Positions 14,379-22,568 of a stretch of DNA of 34,396 nucleotides are shown here, in pieces. The notes under the pieces were generated by a model that saw nothing but the letters and a program-made list of their open reading frames with translations, did no database searches and was not told the origin of the DNA. This stretch comes from Clostridia bacterium. GTDB taxonomy: Bacteria; Bacillota; Clostridia; Oscillospirales; CAG-272. Both the position numbers and the translations under genes were made by a program. Each line of letters starts with the position of its first letter. The first letter of the stretch is position 1. The stretch is from positions 1-34,396 of the forward strand of contig JAFQEC010000035.1 of the NCBI GenBank assembly GCA_017415805.1, given 5' to 3'.

Positions 14379-15194
14379 TTAGATGGGAAGCGTGAGCAGG
14401 CCCTGTGCCGTGGGCACGGCAAGCTCGGTAAAGCCGCATTCGGTGAGAATACGGGCCGCGTGATCAAAATGGCGTGCAACCGCGTCGGGGGCGTGCCCGT
14501 CCGAGCCGAGCGAGACGAGCCGTCCGCCGCAGCGTCGGTAGAGTGCGAGAAGCTCCTTAGTGGGCATTGGCTCGCCCTCGCCGTCGGGGCGCATGGTGGA
14601 GGTGTTGAGCTCCAGCGCGATGCCCTTATTGATCATTTTTTCAAACAGTGCGCGGATGCGGGGGATAAAGGGGATGAAATCCAGTTCCTTGCCTGCCCTC
14701 CGCACGTAGCGGTGCACGTAGGTGATGTGTGTCAGCACCTGAATACCCGGGAAATCAAGCATCGCATCGTATTCCGCGAGCACGCGGTCGAAGTATGCCG
14801 CAATGGCGTCGCTTGTCATGCCCTTGAAATCGAAAAAGTAAAAATCCCGCTCGCCCTCCAGATTGTGCAGTGAGCCCAGCACGATGTCGTAGGGGTGGCG
14901 CTCCAGTACCGCGCGTGCCGCCTCGGGGCGGTGATGCGCTTGCCCCAGCTCAAGCCCTGCGAGGAGTGTGAGCCGATCGGCATAGATCTTTTTTGCCTCG
15001 GTGATCGCCGCAAAGGCCGCATCGCGGTCCAGGGGGTGGTAGATGCCGTCCAGCTCGCCATCGATGTCGCAGTGGTCGGTGATGGCTAAATGCGTGAGCC
15101 CTGCGGCAATTGCAGCCTCGCACATGGCGGCAACGGTGGCTGAGGGGGCGCCGTCAAAGGAATATAAGCTGTGCGTGTGAAGATCTGCGCGCAT
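14379..15194 (-). CDS. PHP-domain phosphatase, histidinol-phosphatase (HisK)-like
   Basis: A 271-residue polymerase-and-histidinol-phosphatase domain protein. Metal ligands are visible as H6-x-H8 (DLHTHS), D40-H41 (ITDHCD), the ELG segment (about 85), GSLHN, LTHI and the late GSDGH. The DGELDG insertion and overall layout match the HisK/HisJ group, which dephosphorylates histidinol phosphate in histidine synthesis. No other histidine gene is nearby, so the substrate is uncertain. AAGGAGT (complement of 15200-15206) lies about 6 bases before the start. It is the first gene of the operon that continues with the MutS-like, Lrp and aminotransferase genes. Confidence 0.88.
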   Translation of the reverse strand: MRADLHTHSLYSFDGAPSATVAAMCEAAIAAGLTHLAITDHCDIDGELDGIYHPLDRDAAFAAITEAKKIYADRLTLLAGLELGQAHHRPEAARAVLERHPYDIVLGSLHNLEGERDFYFFDFKGMTSDAIAAYFDRVLAEYDAMLDFPGIQVLTHITYVHRYVRRAGKELDFIPFIPRIRALFEKMINKGIALELNTSTMRPDGEGEPMPTKELLALYRRCGGRLVSLGSDGHAPDAVARHFDHAARILTECGFTELAVPTAQGLLTLPI

Positions 15195-15223
15195 ATAGGA
15201 CTCCTTGTTGGAATAGATAATTC

Positions 15224-15252
15224 AGTATAACATATTTCGCGCGAAAAAGCAA
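15224..15252 (-). promoter_or_regulatory. Sigma-A promoter of PHP-mutS-like-lrp-aminotransferase operon
   Basis: On the minus strand TTGCTT (15247-15252) and TATACT (15224-15229) are 17 bases apart. The spacer contains the palindrome TTTCGCGCGAAA. The promoter is back-to-back with that of uxaC. Confidence 0.75.
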
Positions 15253-15269
15253 ATATTTTTTGCAGGGGC

Positions 15270-15298
15270 TTGTGCGGCGTGTGCTTTTGTGGTAAAAT
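15270..15298 (+). promoter_or_regulatory. Promoter of uxaC
   Basis: TTGTGC (15270-15275) and TAAAAT (15293-15298) are separated by 17 bases, followed by GGAGG (15318-15322) before the ATG. Confidence 0.6.
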
Positions 15299-15328
15299 AT
15301 AGGCGAATCAATCACACGGAGGACAAAT

Positions 15329-16738
15329 ATGAAGCCCTTTCTGGATGCCGATTTTCTGCTGACGACCGAGACGTCCAAGCGCCTGTATCATGCGGTGGCC
15401 GCCAAGCAGCCCATCATTGATTATCACTGTCATCTTTCGCCCCGTGAGATCGCCGAGGATAAGCGCTATGCGAACATCACTGAGATCTGGCTCTACGGCG
15501 ACCACTACAAGTGGCGCGCCATGCGCGCGTGCGGCGTGGATGAGAAATTCATCACGGGTGACGCGTCGGACTATGAAAAGTTCCGCGCATACGCGTCCTG
15601 CATGCCGCGCCTGATCGGCAATCCGCTTTACCATTGGAGCCATCTGGAGCTGCGCCGCTATTTTGACTGCGACCTCATACTCAACGAGGAGAATGCCGAC
15701 GCGATCTGGGAGCTGACCGCCGCGCGTCTGGCCGAGCCCGACATGAGCGCACGCGCACTCATCGCGCGCTCCAACGTTGAGGTGATCGGCACCACCGACG
15801 ATCCCTGTGATTCGCTCGAATATCATTTCGCACTCAAAAACGAAAATTTCTCTACCCGTGTGGCGCCCTCCTTCCGTCCCGACAAGGGGCTTGCCGCGGC
15901 GCGCCGTGGCTACCGCGACTACATTCGCGCACTGGGCGAGGCCAACGGCGTGGAGATCACGGATCTGGATTCGCTTTGCGCCGCATACACCGTCGCGCTG
16001 GATCGCTTTGAGGCGGCAGGTTGCCGCGCCTCCGACCACGGTATGGACGATCTGGTGCGCTTCGCAAAGCCCGATCCCTATCACGCAAACGAGATCTTCC
16101 GGCGTGCGCTTGCAAGCGACGGAGAGGGCATTACCGAAGAGGAGCTGGCACTGTTCCAGACCCAGATGATGCGCTTCTTCGGCCGCGAATACGTGCGCCG
16201 CGGCATAGTGATGCAGATCCACTTCGGCGTACTGCGCAATCCCAATTCCGCTATGCTGCGCCGTCTCGGCCCCGATGCGGGCTTTGACGTGATCCACGGG
16301 CAGAACTGTATTGCACAGCTCGCACAGCTGCTCAATTATCTGGACAGCGAGCAGGCGTTGCCGCGCACCGTTCTGTATTCGATCCACGACACCGATAACG
16401 ATGCCGTGGCCGTGCTGTGCGGAGCATTCAGCACCTCCCCGGACGGCGAGCCCCGCGTCCTGCAGGGCAGTGCGTGGTGGTTCAACGACCGCATTGACGG
16501 CATGCGTGCCCAGATGCGCTCCTTCGCGGGGCTTTCGGCGCTTGGAAAATTCCTCGGCATGCTGACCGACTCGCGTAGCTTCCTTTCCTATCCGCGTCAC
16601 GAGTATTTCCGCCGCATTTTGTGCGGTTTAGTGGGCGAATGGGTCGAGAACGGCGAATTTCCCGCCGATGAAAAGGCACTCAAAGAGCTGGTCGCCGATA
16701 TTTGCTACAACAACGCAAAGCGTTATTTCCGCTTCTGA
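15329..16738 (+). CDS. uxaC: Glucuronate/uronate isomerase
   Basis: Converts D-glucuronate to D-fructuronate, or D-galacturonate to D-tagaturonate, the entry step of hexuronate breakdown. The 469-residue protein starts MKPFLDADFLLTT and shows DYHCHLSP with metal-binding H33 and H35, the VIGTTDDPCD block, QIHFGVLRN, and the C-terminal GSAWWFNDR, LTDSRSFLSYPRHEYFRRI and YNNAKRYF signatures. Length and blocks are those of a complete UxaC. GGAGG lies 6 bases before the ATG. It is a single-gene unit with its own terminator. The partner genes (uxaB, uxuA, uxuB, kdgK) are not in the window, so the pathway must be completed elsewhere. Confidence 0.96.
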   Translation: MKPFLDADFLLTTETSKRLYHAVAAKQPIIDYHCHLSPREIAEDKRYANITEIWLYGDHYKWRAMRACGVDEKFITGDASDYEKFRAYASCMPRLIGNPLYHWSHLELRRYFDCDLILNEENADAIWELTAARLAEPDMSARALIARSNVEVIGTTDDPCDSLEYHFALKNENFSTRVAPSFRPDKGLAAARRGYRDYIRALGEANGVEITDLDSLCAAYTVALDRFEAAGCRASDHGMDDLVRFAKPDPYHANEIFRRALASDGEGITEEELALFQTQMMRFFGREYVRRGIVMQIHFGVLRNPNSAMLRRLGPDAGFDVIHGQNCIAQLAQLLNYLDSEQALPRTVLYSIHDTDNDAVAVLCGAFSTSPDGEPRVLQGSAWWFNDRIDGMRAQMRSFAGLSALGKFLGMLTDSRSFLSYPRHEYFRRILCGLVGEWVENGEFPADEKALKELVADICYNNAKRYFRF

Positions 16739-16752
16739 GTATTGCACCAAAC

Positions 16753-16786
16753 GAAACAGGCCGCGGCATTGCCGCGGCCCGTTTTT
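16753..16786 (+). terminator. Terminator of uxaC
   Basis: Stem GGCCGCGGC/GCCGCGGCC (16759-16779) with loop ATT, followed by CGTTTTTC. On the minus strand a shorter T-run follows, so it may also serve the convergent truB operon. Confidence 0.85.
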
Positions 16787-16809
16787 CATTTGCTCCCAAA
16801 CGGAGATCG

Positions 16810-17736
16810 TTATTCGCCAATGTCAAAAAATTTCACAGGCTTTACGGCGCTCCCGTCGGGGTACTCGCGCACCTCGCCGAGCGCAAAAAAGCTGCCGTCC
16901 GCGCCGCACATCCGCACACGCGTGCCTTCGGCATGCTCGGTGCCGATCTTTTTTTGGTAGATCTCACAGCCGCTGCGCGCCAATTTTTCATAAAAGGCAG
17001 GCAGGGGAAGGGTGGGGAGATCCGCAAACAGCGACTCGGTGGGGATCAGCAGACCCGCACGCGCGCTGTCATCCTTTGTCTCCAATTCCTCAAGTGTGTG
17101 ACAATCCTTCAGCGCAAAGCCGCCCGTTTCGGTGCGGCGCAGCTCCGCCATCACGCCCCCGCAGCCAAGGGTCTTGCCGATATCGGCGCAGAGCGTGCGG
17201 ATATACGTCCCCGCCGAGCATGCGATCTCCAGCACGTAGTGCGCAGGGTCGTCCGTGGGGGTGCAAACGAGAGAATGTATCGTAACGGGGCGACTTTTAC
17301 GCTCGATCTCCACGCCGCGGCGTGCCAGATCCACCAGCTTTTGCCCCCCGACCTTGAGCGCACTGTACATCGGCGGCACCTGATCGTACGTGCCGACAAA
17401 GCGCGCCGCGGCCTCGTATACCGCTTCACGGGGCGGAATATCGGCACTTTCCGTGAGGATCGTACCCGTTACGTCCTCGGTGTCGGTGGTGCGGCCAAGC
17501 AAAAGCTCGGCGCGGTATTTTTTGCGATCGCTCACCAGATATTCCGCCGCCTTTGCGGCACGGCCGATCAGCACCACCAAAACGCCCGTGGCGAGGGGGT
17601 CAAGTGTGCCCGTGTGACCCACGCGGCGCGTGTGATAGAGTCGCCGTATGCGCCCCACGACGTCGTGTGAGGTCAGCCCCTTTGGCTTGTCGATCAGCAG
17701 AACACCGCAGGGCTCTTTCGTTGCTTGATTCATCAT
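16810..17736 (-). CDS. truB: tRNA pseudouridine(55) synthase TruB
   Basis: Makes pseudouridine 55 in the T-arm of tRNAs. The 308-residue protein has GVLLIDKPKGLTSHDVV, the catalytic motif GHTGTLDPLATG with D46, then KKYRAELLLGRTTDTEDVTG, PPMYSALKVGGQKLVDLARRG and CSAGTYIRTLCADIG, all typical of TruB, plus a C-terminal PUA-like extension. The start ATG at 17736 overlaps the nitroreductase stop (TGATG), with AAAGGA upstream; a second ATG follows directly. An upstream in-frame extension to 17910 lies inside the nitroreductase gene and is not supported. It is the last gene of the ychF operon. Confidence 0.96.
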   Translation of the reverse strand: MMNQATKEPCGVLLIDKPKGLTSHDVVGRIRRLYHTRRVGHTGTLDPLATGVLVVLIGRAAKAAEYLVSDRKKYRAELLLGRTTDTEDVTGTILTESADIPPREAVYEAAARFVGTYDQVPPMYSALKVGGQKLVDLARRGVEIERKSRPVTIHSLVCTPTDDPAHYVLEIACSAGTYIRTLCADIGKTLGCGGVMAELRRTETGGFALKDCHTLEELETKDDSARAGLLIPTESLFADLPTLPLPAFYEKLARSGCEIYQKKIGTEHAEGTRVRMCGADGSFFALGEVREYPDGSAVKPVKFFDIGE

Positions 17737-18305
17737 CAAATGTATACGTCCTTTGCGGCGTGCTTGGGTACATAATGCACCCCCGCCCCGTCGCGGTAAT
17801 AGTCCAGCACTCCGTCCACGGCCTCGGTCAAGACTGCTGTCTCTGCCGGCTTGCCCAGCGCGATCGCCAGCACGGGCGTGTAGCGCTCCGAAATGCCAAA
17901 ATCCGCGCACAGGCGTGCGGAGTCAAAGCTGGCGAGCATACAGCCGCCAAAGCCCCGCTCGACAGCACCCAGCAGAATGGTCTGCGCGGCGATCCCCACG
18001 TCCTTGAGTGCAAGAGTGTCGGGGCTGCCCGCCTCACGGTCGGTGAACATCAGAATAAAGCCCGTTGGCTTGCCGCCCTCGGGCGGAAGCGGGATGCCCA
18101 GCTTGGCGGCAAAGCGGCAGTTGCCCAGCATCGTGGCAATATCCTGCGCCGAGGAGAGGATGCGATAGCGCAGGGGCTGGCGGTTCAGCCCCGAGGGTGT
18201 GCGGCGCGCAAGATCGATCAGCTCGCGCATGGTATCCGCGCCGATCGGCGCGCTTTCGTCGAACGCGCGGTAGCTGCGGTTGCGGATCACCAGAGATTCC
18301 AGCAT
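17736..18305 (-). CDS. Nitroreductase-family flavoprotein
   Basis: FMN-dependent oxidoreductase of the nitroreductase fold, 189 residues. It begins with the family's RNRSYRAFDE segment (FMN-phosphate contact), then ELIDLARRTPSGLNRQPLRYRIL, and later DVGIAAQTILLGAVERGFGGCMLASF and VLAIALGKPAE. Substrates of this class are quinones, nitroaromatics or flavin intermediates and cannot be assigned. Its AAGGAGG site overlaps the trmB stop codon (TAAGGAGG), and its own stop overlaps the truB start. Its place among tRNA-modification genes seems to be operon co-residence only. Confidence 0.9.
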   Translation of the reverse strand: MLESLVIRNRSYRAFDESAPIGADTMRELIDLARRTPSGLNRQPLRYRILSSAQDIATMLGNCRFAAKLGIPLPPEGGKPTGFILMFTDREAGSPDTLALKDVGIAAQTILLGAVERGFGGCMLASFDSARLCADFGISERYTPVLAIALGKPAETAVLTEAVDGVLDYYRDGAGVHYVPKHAAKDVYI

Positions 18306-18316
18306 AAAAAGCCTCC

Positions 18317-18964
18317 TTAAAAATGCACCGTTGCGGCGTGAATGGGAAAGCCCTTTTCGGAAAAGTTCTTTTCGTACTCGGTCATCACGTTGCCCTCGTT
18401 CAAGGGACTGTTGTGCAGATCGCGGGTCACGTCCGTGACGGTAAGACCCATCTCGGCGAATTGCTCCAGCGAGAAATCAAACAGCCCAACATTGTCGGTC
18501 TTGAAACGCAGAACACCGCCCTTTTTGAGTACCGTTTGGTATCTTTCGAGAAACAGACGGTGCGTCAGCCGCCGCTTGGCGTGCCCCGCCTTGGGCCACG
18601 GATCGCTGAAGTTGAGGTACAGGCAGTCCACGCTGTGGGGCGGGAGCCATTCGGTCAGATTTTCGGCGTTGCCGATCAGAAACCGCAGATTGTCGGGGCG
18701 CTCGTCACGGCAGCGCTCGGCCTTTTCCAGCGCCAGGCACGCCACGTCGGGCACGCGCTCCATCGCGATGAGGTTGATCTCGGGGTGCGCTGCGGCCGTG
18801 CCGCAGGCAAAGCTGCCCTTGCCGCACCCGATCTCCAGATGCAGCGCTCGCGCCGTGGGGAAGGGTGCTTGCGGATCGTTTTTGAGCACCGTGGGGTCAC
18901 CAATGAGCAGATGCGCACAGGCGGCGATCCGTTCCGCACCGTGCTTTTTCTTGCGCGCGCGCAT
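18317..18964 (-). CDS. trmB: tRNA (guanine(46)-N7)-methyltransferase TrmB
   Basis: Uses S-adenosylmethionine to methylate G46 in the variable loop of tRNA. The 215-residue protein has the SAM-binding LEIGCGKGSF (about 43-52), AMERVPD, IGNAENL, the family-specific LNFSDPWPKAGHAKRRLTH block and a C-terminal EGNVMTEYEKNFSEKGFPIH signature. Its start codon overlaps the stop of ychF (TGATG), so translation is coupled. Length is standard for a bacterial TrmB. Confidence 0.96.
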   Translation of the reverse strand: MRARKKKHGAERIAACAHLLIGDPTVLKNDPQAPFPTARALHLEIGCGKGSFACGTAAAHPEINLIAMERVPDVACLALEKAERCRDERPDNLRFLIGNAENLTEWLPPHSVDCLYLNFSDPWPKAGHAKRRLTHRLFLERYQTVLKKGGVLRFKTDNVGLFDFSLEQFAEMGLTVTDVTRDLHNSPLNEGNVMTEYEKNFSEKGFPIHAATVHF

Positions 18965-20058
18965 CAGACGTTAAAGCGGAAGACCACAATGTCTCCGTCC
19001 TGCATCACATATTCCTTGCCCTCGCTGCGCAAAAGGCCTGCCTCCTTGACGCCGTTCATCGAGCCGATGCGCACAAGGTCGTCATAGGCCACGATCTCGG
19101 CGCGGATAAAGCCGCGCTCAAAATCGCTGTGGATCTTGCCCGCCGCCCCGGGGGCCTTCGTGCCCTTGGTGATGGTCCAGGCGCGGACCTCCTTGGGGCC
19201 TGCGGTGAGAAAGCTGATCAGCCCGAGCAGTGCGTAGCTTGCCTTGATCAGACGGTCCAGACCGCTTTCGGGAATGCCCAGATCCTCCAAAAACGCCTGC
19301 TTCTCCTCACCTGACAGCTCGGCGATCTCGGCCTCGATCTGCGCGCAAACGGGCAGAAGTCCTGCGCCCTCGCTCTCGGCAAAGGCCTTGACCGCGCAAT
19401 AAAGCGGATTGCTCTCGGGCTCGGCGCCGATCTCGTCCTCGCTCACGTTTGCCACGTAGATGATGGGCTTCATGGTAAGCAAGGGAGTCTCCGAGAGCAG
19501 CACGCGCTCGTCGTCGGAAAGCTCCACGGTGCGTGCCGAGCGCCCCTCGCCGAGGGCATCCAGCACGCGCTCCAGCATGGCAAGCTCACCCGCGAGCGTT
19601 TTGTCACCCTTCATGGCCTTTTTCACGCGGTCGATGCGGCGCTCAATGAGCTCCATGTCCGAGAAAATGAGCTCCATGTTGATGGTCTCCAGATCGCGCA
19701 TCGGATCAACGGCACCGTCCACGTGGATGATATTGTCGTCCTCAAAGCAGCGCACCACGTGAATGATGGCATCCACCTCGCGGATGTGAGAGAGGAATTT
19801 GTTGCCAAGGCCCTCACCCTTGGATGCGCCGCGCACCAGACCCGCAATGTCGACAAATTCGATCACGGCAGGGGTGTACTTTTCGGGCGCGTACATCTCG
19901 GCCAGATAGTCCATACGTGCGTCGGGCACGGGCACCACGCCCACGTTGGGCTCAATGGTGCAAAAGGGATAGTTGGCGGATTCGGCACCTGCGTTGGTCA
20001 GCGCGTTAAAGAGCGTGCTTTTGCCCACGTTCGGCAGTCCTACGATACCCAGTTTCAT
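18964..20058 (-). CDS. ychF: Ribosome-associated ATPase YchF (Obg-like)
   Basis: P-loop NTPase of the Obg family that binds ribosomes and preferentially hydrolyses ATP. The 364-residue protein starts MKLGIVGLPNVGKSTLFNAL (Walker A at 7-15), has DIAGLVRGASKGEGLGN (G3 region), a NVSE motif in place of NKxD that accounts for ATP preference in this family, and a C-terminal TGS-like domain (EVRAWTITKGTKAPGAAGKIHSDFERGFIRAEI is the region). The ATG at 20058 has AAGGAG 8 bases upstream. A longer in-frame reading to 20214 passes through the promoter and is rejected. First gene of the ychF-trmB-nitroreductase-truB operon. Confidence 0.96.
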   Translation of the reverse strand: MKLGIVGLPNVGKSTLFNALTNAGAESANYPFCTIEPNVGVVPVPDARMDYLAEMYAPEKYTPAVIEFVDIAGLVRGASKGEGLGNKFLSHIREVDAIIHVVRCFEDDNIIHVDGAVDPMRDLETINMELIFSDMELIERRIDRVKKAMKGDKTLAGELAMLERVLDALGEGRSARTVELSDDERVLLSETPLLTMKPIIYVANVSEDEIGAEPESNPLYCAVKAFAESEGAGLLPVCAQIEAEIAELSGEEKQAFLEDLGIPESGLDRLIKASYALLGLISFLTAGPKEVRAWTITKGTKAPGAAGKIHSDFERGFIRAEIVAYDDLVRIGSMNGVKEAGLLRSEGKEYVMQDGDIVVFRFNV

Positions 20059-20113
20059 TTGCTTTCTCCTTGTTGACAAAACCGCGCTGCCACGGCAACG
20101 CATAATTAAATAC

Positions 20114-20142
20114 ATTATAGCGCATTTTTTGCTGTTTGGCAA
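20114..20142 (-). promoter_or_regulatory. Sigma-A promoter of ychF operon
   Basis: On the minus strand TTGCCA (20137-20142) and TATAAT (20114-20119) are 17 bases apart, with the ychF start about 55 bases downstream. Confidence 0.8.
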
Positions 20143-20221
20143 GCAAAAGCGCAAAATTTGCCGTTTGCACAAAAAAAGCCGACGGACGGCAGGTAAAAAT
20201 AGACTTTTTTTCAAAAAACCC

Positions 20222-20250
20222 TTTTCAAATTGAAAATCTTATGTTATAAT
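20222..20250 (+). promoter_or_regulatory. Promoter of two-component/HtrA locus with palindrome
   Basis: An extended -10 (TGTTATAAT, box at 20245-20250) lies 17 bases after TTTTCA (20222-20227). The -35 area is a perfect dyad TTTTCAA-A-TTGAAAA (20222-20236), a possible binding site for a regulator, perhaps the response regulator itself (inference). A second overlapping TATAAT is at 20250-20255. Confidence 0.6.
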
Positions 20251-20328
20251 ATAATGCAAGTGTTTTATGCACCGCGCGAATGTACCGTGCTCGGCACGTT
20301 GCAAAAAGGAACTCCAAGGAGGAAGCCC

Positions 20329-21021
20329 ATGATCGGAACCAAGCTGCTTGTTGTGGATGACGATGCGAATATCTGTGATATTTTGAAAACATACTTTGAG
20401 AAGGAAGGGTACGAGGTGCTCACCGTTTCGGACGGTGTGGAGGGTGTTGCCGCCTTCCGTTCCTTTTCGCCCGACCTGGTGCTTTTGGATATCATGCTTC
20501 CTAAAATGGACGGCCAGCAGGTCCTTGCGGAGATCCGCAAGGAGTCGGCAAAGCCCGTGATCATGGTCACGGCAAAGGGCGAGGTGTTTGATAAGGTGCT
20601 GGGCCTTGAAATGGGTGCGGACGATTTTGTGGTGAAGCCCTTTGATATGAAGGAGCTGAGCGCCCGCATCAAGGCGGTGCTGCGCCGCTATCAGTCGCAC
20701 ACCCATCAGGATGACAGCGACGTGATCCGATTTGAAAACTTCGAGATCAGCCAGGATAGGTTCGAGCTCAAGCTTCGCGGCAAGAAGATCGACATCCCCC
20801 CAAAGGAGCTGCAGCTCTTGTACTGCCTTGCGTCCAATCCCAACCGTGTGTTCAGCCGCGAGCAGCTGCTCGAGCACGTATGGGACTTCGCGTTTTTGGG
20901 CGATTCTCGCACCGTGGACGTACATATCAAGCGTCTGCGCGAAAAGCTGGAGGGCGTTTCGGATAAGTGGTGCCTGAAGACCGTGTGGGGCATTGGCTAC
21001 AAATTTGAGCTTTACAATTGA
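20329..21021 (+). CDS. OmpR/PhoB-family response regulator
   Basis: A 230-residue two-component regulator. The receiver domain (about 5-118) has the acidic pair D10/D11, the phosphoacceptor D54 in LVLLDIMLP, T81 and K103 in VVKPFD. The C-terminal winged-helix domain (about 135-228) shows IDIPPKELQLLYCLASNPNR, SREQLLEHVWD and RTVDVHIKRLREKL. The ATG at 20329 follows AAGGAGG (20316-20322) by 6 bases; a longer in-frame reading to 20230 lies in the promoter. The cognate kinase follows after a 72-base spacer holding a strong hairpin, and HtrA lies after that. Confidence 0.95.
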   Translation: MIGTKLLVVDDDANICDILKTYFEKEGYEVLTVSDGVEGVAAFRSFSPDLVLLDIMLPKMDGQQVLAEIRKESAKPVIMVTAKGEVFDKVLGLEMGADDFVVKPFDMKELSARIKAVLRRYQSHTHQDDSDVIRFENFEISQDRFELKLRGKKIDIPPKELQLLYCLASNPNRVFSREQLLEHVWDFAFLGDSRTVDVHIKRLREKLEGVSDKWCLKTVWGIGYKFELYN

Positions 21022-21028
21022 TGCTCGC

Positions 21029-21060
21029 GATGCCGTCGCAATCACCGTTGCGGCGGCATC
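21029..21060 (+). other. Intercistronic hairpin between regulator and kinase
   Basis: GATGCCGTCGCAA (21029-21041) pairs with TTGCGGCGGCATC (21048-21060), a 13-bp stem with one G-U pair and loop TCACCG. No T-run follows, so it is unlikely to be a classical terminator. It may stabilise or process the mRNA and adjust the kinase-to-regulator ratio. Confidence 0.65.
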
Positions 21061-21093
21061 TGCATTCCGAAATGAATGGGAGTGACGACGGCT

Positions 21094-22548
21094 ATGTTCA
21101 AAAGCGTATTTGCCAAATATATCGTCGGTATCATGAGCATCATTTTTATTAGCTTCTTGATCCTGGTGCTCATCATCACGGGCATGGTCAACAGCTATGC
21201 CGTGGATGCCAAGGAGGCACAGCTCTCCAATGCGGCGCACGGTGCCGCGGAATTCCTGGAGGCGCGCACCAAAAGCGTCTCATTCGAGAGCTTTTCGGAT
21301 ATCATCCATGAGGATCAGGCTGACGTCGACCGCATGCTGCGCACGCTCTCGGCGGCGGGTGAGGATATCACGATCCTGCTGGTGGAAAACAGCGGCGAGG
21401 TGGTGTGTATGGTGTCGGACGGCACGGTTCGCGGCGGCGATGCCACGGTCCCTCGCAGCGTGATGGACGAGGTCAATAACGGCATCGAGCTCTCGGAGTT
21501 CCGTATGCTGGAGGGCGTGTTTGACGAACGGCACATGTTCTATGCCGTGCCTGTGTTTACAAGAGAGGATTACGTGTGCGGCACGATCTTTGCCTGTACC
21601 CCCTCGGCTACGCTGGATGAGCTGCTCAGCCTGATGATCAATACGGTCATTATCGGGTCTCTTTGGGTCATGCTGGCGGCGCTGATTGCCGTGTATTTTA
21701 TCACCGATCGCGTCATCAGCCCTCTGAAGAGCATGAGTCATATGGCAAAATCCTTTGCCGCGGGTGATTTTGAGGTGCGCGCGCCCGTGCGCGGGCGCGA
21801 CGAGGTTGCAGAGCTCGCGGTTGCGTTCAATAATATGGCAGAGTCGATCTCGCATTTGGAGGTCATGCGCAATACCTTCATGGCGAATGTCTCACACGAC
21901 CTGCGCACACCGATGACGACTATTTCGGGCTTTATCGACAATATTCTGTCGGGCGCGATCCCACCCGAGAAGCGCGACTATTATCTGGGGCTGATCCGTA
22001 CCGAGGTACAGCGCCTTGCGCGGCTGGTGTCCTCGCTTTTGGATATTTCGCGCATTCAGGCGGGAGATCGCAAGTTTGATTTCAAGCCCTTTGATATTTG
22101 TGAAATGGCTCGCCGTATCCTGATTTCCTTTGAGGCAAAGATCGACGCAAAGCGCTTGGATGTCTCGTTTGAATGCGACAGGGAGCGCATCACGGTGCTG
22201 GCCGATCACGATGCGATCTATCAGATTCTGTATAACATCTGCGACAATGCGGTAAAATTTTCGCGTGAGGGTGGGCGGCTGGCGCTTTCCTTGCACGAGG
22301 GTAAGGGCCGCGTGACGGTTTGTGTGTTCAACGAGGGAGAGGGGATCGCTGCGGCGGACCTGCCCTTTGTGTTCGAGCGCTTTTATAAGGGCGATAAAAG
22401 TCGCGGCCTTGACAAGAGCGGCGTGGGACTGGGCCTGTTTATTTCCAAGACCATTATGGATGCCCACCGCGAACGGATCTGGGTGGAGAGTGAACAGGGC
22501 AAGAGCTGTGCCTTCTATTTCACGCTCGCTCTGTCCGAGCCCAACTGA
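21094..22548 (+). CDS. Membrane sensor histidine kinase
   Basis: A 484-residue kinase paired with the upstream regulator. Topology: membrane helix at about 8-31, an extracytoplasmic sensor domain of roughly 150 residues with no recognised fold, a second helix at about 182-204, a HAMP linker (about 205-258), a HisKA domain with phospho-acceptor H268 in VSHDLRTP, and an HATPase with N-box N385 (NICDNAVKFS) and G2 box GVGLGLF (443-449). The ATG at 21094 is preferred, with GGGAG at 21078-21082. An in-frame ATG at 21076 has no upstream site. The signal is unknown; linkage to HtrA suggests envelope stress. Confidence 0.94.
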   Translation: MFKSVFAKYIVGIMSIIFISFLILVLIITGMVNSYAVDAKEAQLSNAAHGAAEFLEARTKSVSFESFSDIIHEDQADVDRMLRTLSAAGEDITILLVENSGEVVCMVSDGTVRGGDATVPRSVMDEVNNGIELSEFRMLEGVFDERHMFYAVPVFTREDYVCGTIFACTPSATLDELLSLMINTVIIGSLWVMLAALIAVYFITDRVISPLKSMSHMAKSFAAGDFEVRAPVRGRDEVAELAVAFNNMAESISHLEVMRNTFMANVSHDLRTPMTTISGFIDNILSGAIPPEKRDYYLGLIRTEVQRLARLVSSLLDISRIQAGDRKFDFKPFDICEMARRILISFEAKIDAKRLDVSFECDRERITVLADHDAIYQILYNICDNAVKFSREGGRLALSLHEGKGRVTVCVFNEGEGIAAADLPFVFERFYKGDKSRGLDKSGVGLGLFISKTIMDAHRERIWVESEQGKSCAFYFTLALSEPN

Positions 22549-22568
22549 TAAGCAAGAGAGGAGTTTCC

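Noticed and set aside
16810..17910. Longer TruB with a 58-residue N-terminal extension
   Set aside because: The extension lies inside the nitroreductase gene. The TGATG overlap and the ribosome binding site point to the start at 17736.
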